Of a stretch of DNA of 64,000 nucleotides, positions 9,618 to 18,482 are shown piece by piece. The notes beneath the pieces are model-generated. The model ran no database searches. It had not been told where the DNA came from and was given only the letters and a program-made list of their open reading frames with translations. The DNA comes from an uncultured Alistipes sp. Lineage in GTDB: Bacteria; Bacteroidota; Bacteroidia; Bacteroidales; Rikenellaceae. Numbering within the stretch: position 1 is the first letter of the stretch; each line of letters begins with the position of its first letter. Position numbers and translations under genes: made by a program. Location: positions 39,163 to 103,162 of the forward strand of contig UQYM01000004.1 in the NCBI GenBank assembly GCA_900545315.1, in the 5' to 3' direction.

Positions 9618-11180
9618 ATGAGCAGTAATCAGGATAAAATCAATGAACTGATCTCCTTCCGCGAACAGGCCAAAATGGGAGGAGGCCAGAAAAGAATCGA
9701 CTCGCAGCACAAAAAAGGCAAACTGACTGCCCGCGAACGTATCGAAATGCTCCTCGACGAAGGTTCGTTCGAAGAGTTCGACATGTTCGTAAAACACCGC
9801 TGCACCAACTTCGGTATCGATAAAGAGAGCTACTTTGGTGACGGTGTAGTAACCGGTTACGGTACCATCGACGGCCGTCTGGTGTATGTCTTCTCGCAGG
9901 ACTTCACCGTATTCGGCGGTTCACTCTCCGAAACCTTCGCAGCCAAAATCTGCAAAGTGATGGATATGGCTATGAAAAACGGCGCTCCGGTTATCGGTAT
10001 CAATGACTCGGGTGGAGCCCGTATCCAGGAGGGTGTCAACAGCCTTTCGGGTTATACCGAAATTTTCCAGCGTAATATCCTGGCTTCAGGTGTCATTCCG
10101 CAGATCTCGGCCATCTTCGGCCCCTGCGCAGGTGGTGCCGTTTATTCACCGGCCCTGACCGACTTCATCTTGATGAATCAGGGTACCAGCTACATGTTCG
10201 TAACCGGTCCGAAAGTGGTGAAGACCGTAACCGGTGAAGAGGTTACTCAGGAGCAATTGGGTGGTGCTTCGGTACACGCTGCCAAGAGCGGTGTAGCTCA
10301 CTTCGTTGTCGATAACGAAGAGGACGGTATCAAAACCCTGCGTAAGCTGCTGAGCTTCCTGCCTTCGAACAACCTCGAAGAGGCTCCGATGGTGGCTTGC
10401 AACGATGCCATCGACCGTCTGGAGGACTCGCTGAACGAAATCATTCCTGACAACCCGAACAAACCGTACGATGTATTGGAGGTTATCCGTGCCATTGTCG
10501 ACAACGGTGACTTCTTCGAAAGCCAGAAACAGTTCGCAGCCAATATCGTAACCGGATTCGGCCGTTTCAACGGACAAAGCGTCGGTATCATCGCCAACCA
10601 GCCAAAATATATGGCCGGCGTGCTCGACATCAACGCATCGCGTAAAGCAGCCCGTTTCGTACGTTTCTGCGACGCTTTCAATATTCCGATCGTAACCCTC
10701 GTGGACGTTCCCGGTTTCTTGCCCGGTACCGGTCAGGAGTATGGTGGTATCATTATCCACGGCGCAAAACTGCTGTTCGCATACGGTGAAGCAACCGTAC
10801 CTAAAGTTACGGTTATCCTGCGCAAAGCTTATGGCGGTGCATACTGCGTGATGAGTTCAAAACACCTGCGTGGCGATATCAACTACGCATGGCCTACCGG
10901 CGAGATTGCTGTTATGGGTCCCAAAGGTGCCATTGAGGTGCTCGAATCGAAACAGATTGCAGCTATCGAAGATCCTGCTAAGAAGGCTGAGTTCATTGCC
11001 GAAAAAGAGAACGATTACCGCGATAAATTCGCTAACCCGTATGTGGCTGCACAATATGGCTACATTGATGATGTGATCGAACCGCGTAACACCCGTTTCC
11101 GCATCATTCGTGCTCTGCAGTCGCTTTCGACCAAAAAGTTGTCCAACCCTGCCAAAAAGCACTCTAATATTCCGTTGTAA
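9618..11180 (+). CDS. mmdA: Methylmalonyl-CoA decarboxylase alpha subunit (carboxyltransferase)
   Basis: 520 residues of the biotin-dependent carboxyltransferase family (PccB/MmdA). It moves the carboxyl of methylmalonyl-CoA onto biotin, releasing propionyl-CoA. Visible marks: KLTARERIEMLLDEGSF at the N terminus, the CoA-binding GGSLSETFAAKI, oxyanion-type GINDSGGARIQEG and GPCAGGAVYSP, and in the second half DVPGFLPGTGQEYGGIIIHGAKL. The alternative reading as the beta subunit of propionyl-CoA carboxylase is disfavoured by the OadG, BCCP and OadB genes that follow, which make a Na+-pumping decarboxylase. Confidence 0.93.
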   Translation: MSSNQDKINELISFREQAKMGGGQKRIDSQHKKGKLTARERIEMLLDEGSFEEFDMFVKHRCTNFGIDKESYFGDGVVTGYGTIDGRLVYVFSQDFTVFGGSLSETFAAKICKVMDMAMKNGAPVIGINDSGGARIQEGVNSLSGYTEIFQRNILASGVIPQISAIFGPCAGGAVYSPALTDFILMNQGTSYMFVTGPKVVKTVTGEEVTQEQLGGASVHAAKSGVAHFVVDNEEDGIKTLRKLLSFLPSNNLEEAPMVACNDAIDRLEDSLNEIIPDNPNKPYDVLEVIRAIVDNGDFFESQKQFAANIVTGFGRFNGQSVGIIANQPKYMAGVLDINASRKAARFVRFCDAFNIPIVTLVDVPGFLPGTGQEYGGIIIHGAKLLFAYGEATVPKVTVILRKAYGGAYCVMSSKHLRGDINYAWPTGEIAVMGPKGAIEVLESKQIAAIEDPAKKAEFIAEKENDYRDKFANPYVAAQYGYIDDVIEPRNTRFRIIRALQSLSTKKLSNPAKKHSNIPL

Positions 11181-12160
11181 TGAAGAGAGTATTATTGACA
11201 GGACTGCTGCTGTTGCTGGGCGCGGCTCCGGCCACCTTCGCACAAGGAGCGAAGGATGTAGTTATCAACGAGTTGTTGGTTAAAAACCGAAACAACTTCC
11301 AGGATGATTACGGTCACCGCGTATCTTGGATCGAGCTGCGCAACGCAGGCCACTCCAAAGTGGATCTGGCCAGCTGCTACCTCCTCCTCGAAACCAACGG
11401 CAAAAGCTTCTCGTACCGGATTCCCAAGGGGGATACCCGTACGACCCTCGCTCCGGGAGGATATGTCGTATTCTTCTGTGAGGGTTCCGAAACCAAAGGA
11501 ACATTCCATACGAATTTCACGCTGACCGGTGAGACGTCAGATCCGGCTACCCTGCCGGGCTACACCCCCGACTCGGTGGATCGTCAACTGCCCAATCAGT
11601 TGGTAACGCTGTCGTTCCTCGATGCGAACGGCCGCGATACGATCGATCAGGTTACCTACAATCTGGCAGACCAAAAGGCCGATATCTCAATCGGACGTAC
11701 TTTGGCCGCCGATGGCAGTCAGGATGTTGTTTTCACAGCATTGACCAGCACCACGCCCAATGCTACCAACGACATCAATCCGCCGATGCCTAAACACGAA
11801 AGGATGCGTCAGGCCGACCCACACGGTTTTACGATGACCATTACCGCAGTTGTCGTTGTCTTTACGGCGTTGATTCTGCTCTACCTGGCCTTCTGGGCTC
11901 TGGGCAAGATCATGATCCGAATCGCCAAACGCAACAAACAAAAAGCAGCTGGTGTGTCAGCTGCTGTTCCGACTGAGAAGAAAAAAGATGACGGAGCCAT
12001 TGTAGGTGCCGAAATCGCAGCAATCGGTATGGCACTGAAGATGTACCAGGATGAGATGCACGACATCGAATCACATGTATTGACCATCAACCGTGTTGCC
12101 AAGGCTTACTCACCGTGGAGCTCGAAAATCTACGGTCTGACTCAGCCGCTGCACAAATAG
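11180..12160 (+). CDS. OadG-like delta subunit with N-terminal lamin-tail-like domain
   Basis: 326 residues: signal peptide (to about AATFAQG), a beta-rich domain at roughly 25-125 with the lamin-tail pattern (VINELLVKN, VSWIELRNAGHSKVDL, APGGYVVFFC), one transmembrane helix near 215-240, and a basic cytosolic tail with a KKK cluster. OadG-type subunits anchor the carboxyltransferase and biotin carrier to the membrane pump. The start codon overlaps the mmdA stop by one base (TAATG), so translation is coupled. The extracytoplasmic beta domain makes it about four times longer than classical OadG. The assignment rests on the TM-plus-tail layout and position in the operon. Confidence 0.82.
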   Translation: MKRVLLTGLLLLLGAAPATFAQGAKDVVINELLVKNRNNFQDDYGHRVSWIELRNAGHSKVDLASCYLLLETNGKSFSYRIPKGDTRTTLAPGGYVVFFCEGSETKGTFHTNFTLTGETSDPATLPGYTPDSVDRQLPNQLVTLSFLDANGRDTIDQVTYNLADQKADISIGRTLAADGSQDVVFTALTSTTPNATNDINPPMPKHERMRQADPHGFTMTITAVVVVFTALILLYLAFWALGKIMIRIAKRNKQKAAGVSAAVPTEKKKDDGAIVGAEIAAIGMALKMYQDEMHDIESHVLTINRVAKAYSPWSSKIYGLTQPLHK

Positions 12161-12202
12161 CCGTTAGCGCGAAACCAGTTCAAAACAGAAAAATAAGACA
12201 AC

Positions 12203-12643
12203 ATGAAGGAATATAAATTCAAAATCCACGGAACCGAATACGAGGTTTCCATCAACAGCGTGGAGGATAACATCGCCGACGTTACCGTGAACGGTACTCA
12301 GTACGAAGTAGAGATCGAAGGCAAGACGTCGAAGGTAAGCAAAGTGACCAAACCGACCCCGGCATCGACCTCTGCCGCAACCACTGCCGAGGTGATTTCA
12401 ACGGCTAAAGCAGCTGCGAAGAAGAGTGCCGGCATGGCTGTCAAGAGCCCGCTGCCCGGTGTTATCGTTGACATCAAAGTACGTCAAGGCGACCGCGTAA
12501 CGGCAGGTCAGCATCTGCTGGTACTCGAGGCGATGAAAATGGAGAACAACATCGACGCCGATCGCGACGGCATCATTGTAGAGCTGAAGGTCAACAAAGG
12601 CGATTCAGTTCTGGAGGGTGATACACTTTTAACGATCGGATAG
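12203..12643 (+). CDS. Biotin carboxyl carrier protein of the decarboxylase
   Basis: 146 residues: an N-terminal small beta region (MKEYKFKIHGTEYEV), a flexible Ala/Thr/Pro/Lys linker at about 50-75, and a C-terminal biotinyl domain with the biotinylation motif LEAMKMEN (Lys in AMKM). It carries CO2 from the carboxyltransferase to the membrane beta subunit. It lies between the OadG and OadB genes, and the next gene starts 4 nt later. Confidence 0.95.
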   Translation: MKEYKFKIHGTEYEVSINSVEDNIADVTVNGTQYEVEIEGKTSKVSKVTKPTPASTSAATTAEVISTAKAAAKKSAGMAVKSPLPGVIVDIKVRQGDRVTAGQHLLVLEAMKMENNIDADRDGIIVELKVNKGDSVLEGDTLLTIG

Positions 12644-12646
12644 GCT

Positions 12647-13828
12647 ATGTTGGCAGAAGTATCCACAGCAAGCACAGGTTTCTTCTCGTTCTTGGGGGAG
12701 AATCTGCACCAGATCATTGCAAACACAGGTTTTGCCAACATTACGGTTGGTCACCTGGTTATGATTCTGGTCGGCTTGGCCTTCTTGTACCTGGCCATCA
12801 GCCGCAACTTCGAGCCGATGCTGCTCGTGCCGATCGGATTCGGTATCCTGGTCGGTAACATTCCGTTTACTCCCGGTATGGAGATCGGTATTTATGAAGA
12901 CGGTTCCGTACTGAATTACCTCTATTTCGGTGTGATCAAAGGAGTATATCCACCCTTGATCTTTTTGGGTATCGGAGCAATGACCGACTTCTCGGCCCTG
13001 ATCTCCAACCCCAAACTGATGTTGGTCGGTGCAGCTGCTCAGATCGGTATTTTCATCACCTATATGGGCGCGCTGGCCTTAGGGTTCAGTGCTGCTGAAG
13101 CCGGTGCCATCGGTATTATCGGTGGTGCTGACGGCCCGACCGCTATCTTCCTGACCAGTAAACTGGCTCCGGATCTGTTGGGTGCAATTTCAATCTCAGC
13201 ATACTCCTATATGGCTCTTGTACCGGTGATCCAGCCCCCCGTTATGCGTCTTTTGACCACCAAAAAAGAGCGTCTGATCCACATGAAACCACCTCGTCAG
13301 GTATCGACCACCGAAAAGATCCTCTTCCCGATCATCGGTCTGCTGTTGACGACCTTCGTCGTTCCGTCAGCTATTCCACTGTTGGGAACCCTCTTCTTCG
13401 GCAACCTGCTTAAAGAGTGCGGTGTCACCAAACGTCTGGCCAACACAGCCAGCGGTGCCATGACCGATATCGTTACGATCTTGTTGGGCTTCACCGTCGG
13501 TGCATCGACTCAGGCAACCACGTTCCTGACGCCGAAATCGATCTACATCTTCATTATGGGTGCATTTGCATTCTTCGTAGCTTCGGCTTGCGGTGTACTC
13601 TTCGTGAAGTTCTTCAACCTGTTCCTGCCCAAAGATGCGAAGATCAACCCGCTGATCGGTAATGCCGGTGTATCTGCCGTACCTGCCGCAGCCCGCGTAT
13701 CGCAGGAGATGGGTCTGAAATACGATAAAACAAACTACCTGCTGATGCATGCCATGGGTCCGAATGTGGCCGGTGTGATCGGTAGTGCGGTAGCTGCCGG
13801 TGTACTGCTGGCCTTCCTGGCACAGTAG
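12647..13828 (+). CDS. mmdB: Methylmalonyl-CoA decarboxylase beta subunit (Na+ pump)
   Basis: 393 residues of the OadB/MmdB family, with nine or so transmembrane helices. Decarboxylation of carboxybiotin drives export of Na+. Family marks are FLGIGAMTDFSALISNP, GIIGGADGPTAIF (the conserved Asp in the re-entrant loop), PVIQPPVMRLLTTKKER, GNLLKECGVTKRL and GNAGVSAVPAAARVSQ. Last gene of the operon. No clear intrinsic terminator follows within 100 nt. Confidence 0.95.
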   Translation: MLAEVSTASTGFFSFLGENLHQIIANTGFANITVGHLVMILVGLAFLYLAISRNFEPMLLVPIGFGILVGNIPFTPGMEIGIYEDGSVLNYLYFGVIKGVYPPLIFLGIGAMTDFSALISNPKLMLVGAAAQIGIFITYMGALALGFSAAEAGAIGIIGGADGPTAIFLTSKLAPDLLGAISISAYSYMALVPVIQPPVMRLLTTKKERLIHMKPPRQVSTTEKILFPIIGLLLTTFVVPSAIPLLGTLFFGNLLKECGVTKRLANTASGAMTDIVTILLGFTVGASTQATTFLTPKSIYIFIMGAFAFFVASACGVLFVKFFNLFLPKDAKINPLIGNAGVSAVPAAARVSQEMGLKYDKTNYLLMHAMGPNVAGVIGSAVAAGVLLAFLAQ

Positions 13829-14307
13829 TTTCCTGCTCACAGACTAATAAAAAGCTAATCTGTATTGCACCGCCAAATCAAAGATAAGACCAGACTATCT
13901 CGGGGTTCCCAAAATAGCGCGGATCCGATTTCTAAAAAGATGGGACTGAACATGCCTTCCACGCATTTCCTTCGCTAGGCAGACAATCATTAGTGGCTCT
14001 AAGCAGCATAAGAGATGAACATCCATATATCCCAACACCTTACGCTAACACGGGACAAAGATTGAGCACACCGCATCACGAACAACTTTTCCCATGCGTT
14101 GCAAACTGAAACATTTCCTCTGTCCGCACAGGCCGCCAATCCACACTTTCACATTCCACATTATCATTTCTTTCTCACTCAACCCAATAACCGAACCTTA
14201 AATGTGAGGATAGCTTAACCAATGTAAACACAGTATTGACAACGCTCATTCACTCCTTCTATACTACCGCTCTATTCAGTCCAAAGCATATCCCCAAAAC
14301 ATAAAAT
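13829..14307. other. 480-bp stretch between convergent units, no gene seen
   Basis: Between mmdB (plus) and the FKBP gene (minus). Low GC, stops in all frames, no RNA family recognised. Confidence 0.5.
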
Positions 14308-14340
14308 AAGGGCGATGAATCCAGTGGATTCATCGCCCTT
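14308..14340 (-). terminator. Strong intrinsic terminator of the gcvP-FKBP unit
   Basis: A near-perfect stem of at least 14 bp (AAGGGCGATGAATC / GATTCATCGCCCTT) with a 5-nt loop. T-rich tracts lie on both sides, so it can work in both directions. It is 43 nt beyond the FKBP stop codon. Confidence 0.85.
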
Positions 14341-14383
14341 TTAGATCAAATAGGTTCAACCTATTCTACATGCAGTACCTATT

Positions 14384-14944
14384 TTAGTGGCAGCAGCTGC
14401 ATCCGCCGTCGTGGCCATCACCACAACTGTCGCAACCATCACCGCAGCTATCACCACAACTGCAACCACCATGCATCGGTGCCAGATCGGCCGGAGTTGC
14501 CTCACGTACCTCAACCACCTTACCTTTGAAATCAAGTGATTTGCCGGCCATAGGGTGATTAAAGTCCATCGTCACCACATCATCCTTAACAGCCTTAACT
14601 ACGCCAACCAGACGGTTACCCTGATTGTCGCTCATCGGCAACTGGTTGCCAACCTCCAGCAGACCATCTTCAATCTTGCCGTCCACCATGAAAACCTCTT
14701 TGGGCAGATCAACCACAGCCTCACTGATGACCGGGCCGTAAGCATCTTCCGTATCCAAATGGAAAGCAAAATCATCTCCTTTAGAAAGGCCCTTGAGGTG
14801 AGCCTCAAACTTAGGCAGCAGGAAACCTGCTCCATATATAAATTGCAGCGGGCTTTCGGCGGTTACCTTCTCTACGACTTCGCCGTCAACGGTCAACTCG
14901 TAGCTCAACGCCACAAATGTTTTGTCGTTTTCTCCGATTTTCAT
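14384..14944 (-). CDS. SlyD-like FKBP peptidyl-prolyl isomerase with Cys-rich metal tail
   Basis: 186 residues. The FKBP part (1-70 and 130-150) has YELTVDGEVVEK, PLQFIYGAG and GLSKGDDFAFHLDTEDAYG. An inserted IF (chaperone) domain lies between about 75 and 125. The C-terminal 30 residues are a Cys/Gly/Asp/His repeat (GGCSCGDSCGDGCDSCGDG and onward) ending CSCCH, about nine Cys, typical of Ni/Zn-binding SlyD tails. Likely a cytosolic metallochaperone and prolyl isomerase. It starts 18 nt after the gcvP stop on the same strand, so it is probably co-transcribed with gcvP. Confidence 0.88.
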   Translation of the reverse strand: MKIGENDKTFVALSYELTVDGEVVEKVTAESPLQFIYGAGFLLPKFEAHLKGLSKGDDFAFHLDTEDAYGPVISEAVVDLPKEVFMVDGKIEDGLLEVGNQLPMSDNQGNRLVGVVKAVKDDVVTMDFNHPMAGKSLDFKGKVVEVREATPADLAPMHGGCSCGDSCGDGCDSCGDGHDGGCSCCH

Positions 14945-14962
14945 TGTTCAAACGTATTTTGG

Positions 14963-17830
14963 TTATTTATTATCTTCTTCATAAAGAGGATCACAAGTAC
15001 ACTGCAGGTGACGGTCACCGTATCCGCCATCGATCTTCGTCACATAGGGGAAGAACTTGCTCTCACGGATCCAAGACAACGGGAAGGCCGCTTTTTCACG
15101 GCTGTAAGGATGGCTCCACGCATCAGATGCCAACTCAACAGCCGTATGAGGTGCCATCTTGACGACATTGTCATCGATATCGGCTTTACCGTCACGAATC
15201 TCTTCGCACTCATGTTTGATAGCCACCAACGCCTCCATAAAGCGATCCAGTTCAGCTTTCGGTTCGCTTTCAGTCGGCTCAACCATCAAGGTCTCATGTA
15301 CCGGGAACGAAAGGGTCGGCGCATGGAAACCATAATCCATCAACCGACGTGCAATATCGGCACACTCAACTCCACCAAACTCCTTACGGAAGTGGCGCAG
15401 GTCAAGAATCATTTCGTGACCGACACGTCCTGTCTCGCCGGTGTAAACCACATCGTATTCACCCTTCAAAGCCGATGCCATATAGTTGGCATTGACAATT
15501 GCCATTTCAGTTACACGACGCAGACCATTTGCGCCCAACATCTTGATGTAACCGTAAGTGATCGGCAGGATCGAAGCACTACCAAACGGAGCAGCTGCCA
15601 CAGCGGTAATACCGTTCCGGCCACCGGTCTGTACAATAGCGTGTCCCGGCAGGAACTCTACCAAATGCTGTGCCACACAGATCGGACCAACGCCCGGACC
15701 ACCACCACCATGCGGAATTGCAAAGGTCTTGTGCAGGTTCAGGTGGCAGACATCGGCTCCAATGTAACCCGGGTTGGTCAAACCGACCTGAGCATTCATG
15801 TTGGCGCCATCCATATAGACCTGACCGCCATTTTCGTGGACAATCTCAACGATCTCGCGAATACGGTTCTCGAAGACACCATGCGTTGACGGATAGGTCA
15901 CCATGATGCAGGCCAGGTTGCTGGCATTGGCCTCAGCTTTGGCACGCAGATCATCGATATCGATATTACCGGCATCGTCGCACGCAACGGTCACCGTGTG
16001 CATACCGGCCATCGTAGCCGACGCAGGGTTGGTACCGTGAGCCGATGCAGGAATCAACGCTATATTACGGAATCCCTGACCACGACTCTGGTGGTAAGCG
16101 CGAATCACCATCAGACCGGAATACTCACCAGTAGCACCCGAATTGGGTTGCAACGAAACTCCTGCAAAACCAGTAATCGTCGCCAGATCTTTGGAGAGTT
16201 CGTTGATCATCTCCATATACCCTTCGGCCTGATCGGCAGGGACAAACGGGTGAATGTTTCCAAACTCGGCCCAGCTTAGCGGCATCATGGTAACGGCCGG
16301 ATTCAATTTCATTGTGCAAGAGCCCAACGAAATCATGCTGTCGGCCAGCGAAATATCACGATGCTCCAACCTCTTGATGTAACGCATCATGTCGGTTTCG
16401 CTGTGGTATTTTTTGAAGACCGGTTCGGTCAAATAGGCCGATGTACGCTGCAAGCTCTTGGTGATATGACTCTCTTCTACGATCTCTTTAAGCGGAGTAA
16501 ACTTCTTGCCTGCAGCCTTCGCAAAGATCGACAGTACGGTATTGACCTCTGCCAGGTTTGACACCTCATCGAAACTCATCCGGATCAAGTTCTCGTCCAC
16601 ATAGAAGAAGTTGATCTTCTGTTCCAGAGCCAAAGGACGGATCTTTTCGGCGCTGGCCTCCACCTCAATGGTATCGAAGAAGCTATGGGTTGAGAGCTTA
16701 TAACCCAATTTCTCCAGACCTTCGGCAGCAGCTACGGCATGCGAATGGGCGTTCAGAGCAATGCGGCGAATGCCTTCCGGACCATGATAGACCGCAAAGA
16801 AGCCGGCCATCGTGGCCAACAGCGCCTGAGCTGTGCAGATATTTGAGGTGGCACGTTCACGTTTGATATGCTGCTCACGCATCTGGAGCGCCATACGCAA
16901 CGCTTTGTTTCCCAAACGGTCGATCGAAACACCGATGATACGACCCGGCATATTCCGTTTGTAAACGTCACGTGTTGCCAGATAAGCTGCATGCGGACCA
17001 CCGAAGCCCATCGGAATACCGAAACGCTGCGTGGATCCAACCACAATATCAGCACCCCACTCGCCCGGAGCCTTCAGCAGAGCCAGACTCAAAATGTCAG
17101 CTGCTACGGTAACCAATACCCCACGGCTGTGAGCGGCAGCGGTAAAGTCTTCGTAATCGCGCACCTCACCGTTGGCTGCCGGGTACTGTACAATCGCACC
17201 GAACTCACGTCCTGTGAAGGTGTAGTTATCGTACCGATCGCTGATGATCTCGATACCGAACGGTTCGCTACGAGTCAACAGCAGATCCAGGGTCTGCGGG
17301 AAGATGTTCTCATCGACAAAGAGCACGTTACGGCCCTCTTTGACCGCTTCACGCGAACGGAGCGCGAACATCATCAACATGGCTTCGGCAGCTGCAGTTG
17401 CCTCATCCAACAGCGAGCAGTTGCTCACCTCCATCCCGGTCAGGCTGATGACAGCGGTTTGGAAGTTAAGCAGGGCCTCGAGACGACCTTGCGAAATTTC
17501 CGCCTGATAGGGCGTATATGAGGTATACCATGCAGGATTTTCGAAAACGTTACGCAGGATGACAGCTGGCGAGGCTGTTCCGTAATAGCCCATACCGATC
17601 AAACTGCGGTAGATTTTATTTTTGCGGCTGATCTCACGGATGTGGTTGGTGAACTCATATTCGCTCATTCCTTCAGCCGGCAGATCGAGTGGCTGTTTGA
17701 GGCGGATTGTCGCGGGAACTACCTGCGAAATCAGCTCCTCAACACTCTTAACGCCAATCACCTTGAGCATCTCAGCAAGCTCCTGATCGTTCATTCCGAT
17801 GTGGCGTTCAACAAACTTATCTTGTGACAT
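14963..17830 (-). CDS. gcvP: Glycine dehydrogenase (decarboxylating), P protein
   Basis: 955 residues, the full-length single-chain P protein of the glycine cleavage system. It decarboxylates glycine with PLP and passes aminomethyl to the H protein. Marks: FVERHIGMNDQE at the N terminus, SLIGMGYYGT, the N-terminal half ending near residue 440, and in the second half the PLP lysine in HLNLHKTFAIPHGGGGPG. The start ATG 17830 (MSQDKFVERHIG) is 84 nt downstream of a good promoter; an upstream in-frame start would overlap that leader. The gcvT and gcvH partners are not in the window. Confidence 0.96.
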   Translation of the reverse strand: MSQDKFVERHIGMNDQELAEMLKVIGVKSVEELISQVVPATIRLKQPLDLPAEGMSEYEFTNHIREISRKNKIYRSLIGMGYYGTASPAVILRNVFENPAWYTSYTPYQAEISQGRLEALLNFQTAVISLTGMEVSNCSLLDEATAAAEAMLMMFALRSREAVKEGRNVLFVDENIFPQTLDLLLTRSEPFGIEIISDRYDNYTFTGREFGAIVQYPAANGEVRDYEDFTAAAHSRGVLVTVAADILSLALLKAPGEWGADIVVGSTQRFGIPMGFGGPHAAYLATRDVYKRNMPGRIIGVSIDRLGNKALRMALQMREQHIKRERATSNICTAQALLATMAGFFAVYHGPEGIRRIALNAHSHAVAAAEGLEKLGYKLSTHSFFDTIEVEASAEKIRPLALEQKINFFYVDENLIRMSFDEVSNLAEVNTVLSIFAKAAGKKFTPLKEIVEESHITKSLQRTSAYLTEPVFKKYHSETDMMRYIKRLEHRDISLADSMISLGSCTMKLNPAVTMMPLSWAEFGNIHPFVPADQAEGYMEMINELSKDLATITGFAGVSLQPNSGATGEYSGLMVIRAYHQSRGQGFRNIALIPASAHGTNPASATMAGMHTVTVACDDAGNIDIDDLRAKAEANASNLACIMVTYPSTHGVFENRIREIVEIVHENGGQVYMDGANMNAQVGLTNPGYIGADVCHLNLHKTFAIPHGGGGPGVGPICVAQHLVEFLPGHAIVQTGGRNGITAVAAAPFGSASILPITYGYIKMLGANGLRRVTEMAIVNANYMASALKGEYDVVYTGETGRVGHEMILDLRHFRKEFGGVECADIARRLMDYGFHAPTLSFPVHETLMVEPTESEPKAELDRFMEALVAIKHECEEIRDGKADIDDNVVKMAPHTAVELASDAWSHPYSREKAAFPLSWIRESKFFPYVTKIDGGYGDRHLQCTCDPLYEEDNK

Positions 17831-17873
17831 ATATATAAATGTTATGATTCGTTCCGATCCAATCAAAACAGAC

Positions 17874-17902
17874 AGGGGATTCGCCTCATGAAACAATCCC
17901 CT
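17874..17902 (-). promoter_or_regulatory. Stem-loop in the gcvP leader
   Basis: AGGGGATT / AATCCCCT, an 8-bp stem with 13-nt loop lying just after the expected transcription start. Too small for a glycine riboswitch; function unknown. Confidence 0.4.
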
Positions 17903-17913
17903 AAAAAACGGTA

Positions 17914-17944
17914 CAAAACTACGAAACTTTCCCGGCGAAACAAA
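17914..17944 (-). promoter_or_regulatory. Promoter of gcvP
   Basis: On the minus strand TTTG (17944-17941), 19 nt, TAGTTTTG (17921-17914), a full match to the Bacteroidota consensus. Confidence 0.8.
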
Positions 17945-18482
17945 GGTTTTCCCCGAAGTTCGAGACAGAGCCTCAACACTTTTTCACATGTCGTATCGCG
18001 ATATAGCCCATTTTCCGTTGCATTTCGGCTGACATCACTGCTCCATCGTTCAACAGATACACAACGGCAGTCCAACCTCTGCCTCCCGCTAACCGTTGCC
18101 AATCCTTTCCAGTCCCAATTACGGCTATGCAATCTTTGGAGGCCTGGAGACCCGCCGGAGATTTGGTTTTTGCGCAGGCCTGAAAATAGCCTGCAATTAC
18201 ACCTTGTATTGTATTGCGGGTATTTCAGCTGGCCATCCGCAACATATCCCAAAGCAATCACAAGTAAGGCCCCTACGTCCTGGGAGTAAACTTTTTATCG
18301 TACACAGCAAACACCTTGTCCGATAGCTTCTCAAGCTTTTCCGGTTTTCGTCGTCACGAGGCATCGACAATTCCAATAAAATTTCTTCGATTGCGCCATA
18401 AAGCGTAACGGCATCCCCACAGTGCAAGCGGTACACCCTTCAATGTGACCGGCCCGACTGAATCGATCATTCCCGGACAAAC
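17945..18482. other. 540-bp gene-free stretch
   Basis: Between the gcvP promoter and the nucleoside kinase 3' end. Small open frames on both strands lack family features. No terminator for the kinase gene stands out. Confidence 0.45.

Noticed and set aside
9618..11180. Reading mmdA as propionyl-CoA carboxylase beta chain
   Set aside because: The operon with OadG, BCCP and OadB homologs and no biotin carboxylase fits a Na+-pumping decarboxylase.
14555..15889. 444-codon open frame on the plus strand
   Set aside because: It is antisense to gcvP and the FKBP gene, with no family pattern.
17831..17913. Glycine riboswitch before gcvP
   Set aside because: The leader is under 85 nt and holds only one small hairpin, too short for the aptamer.
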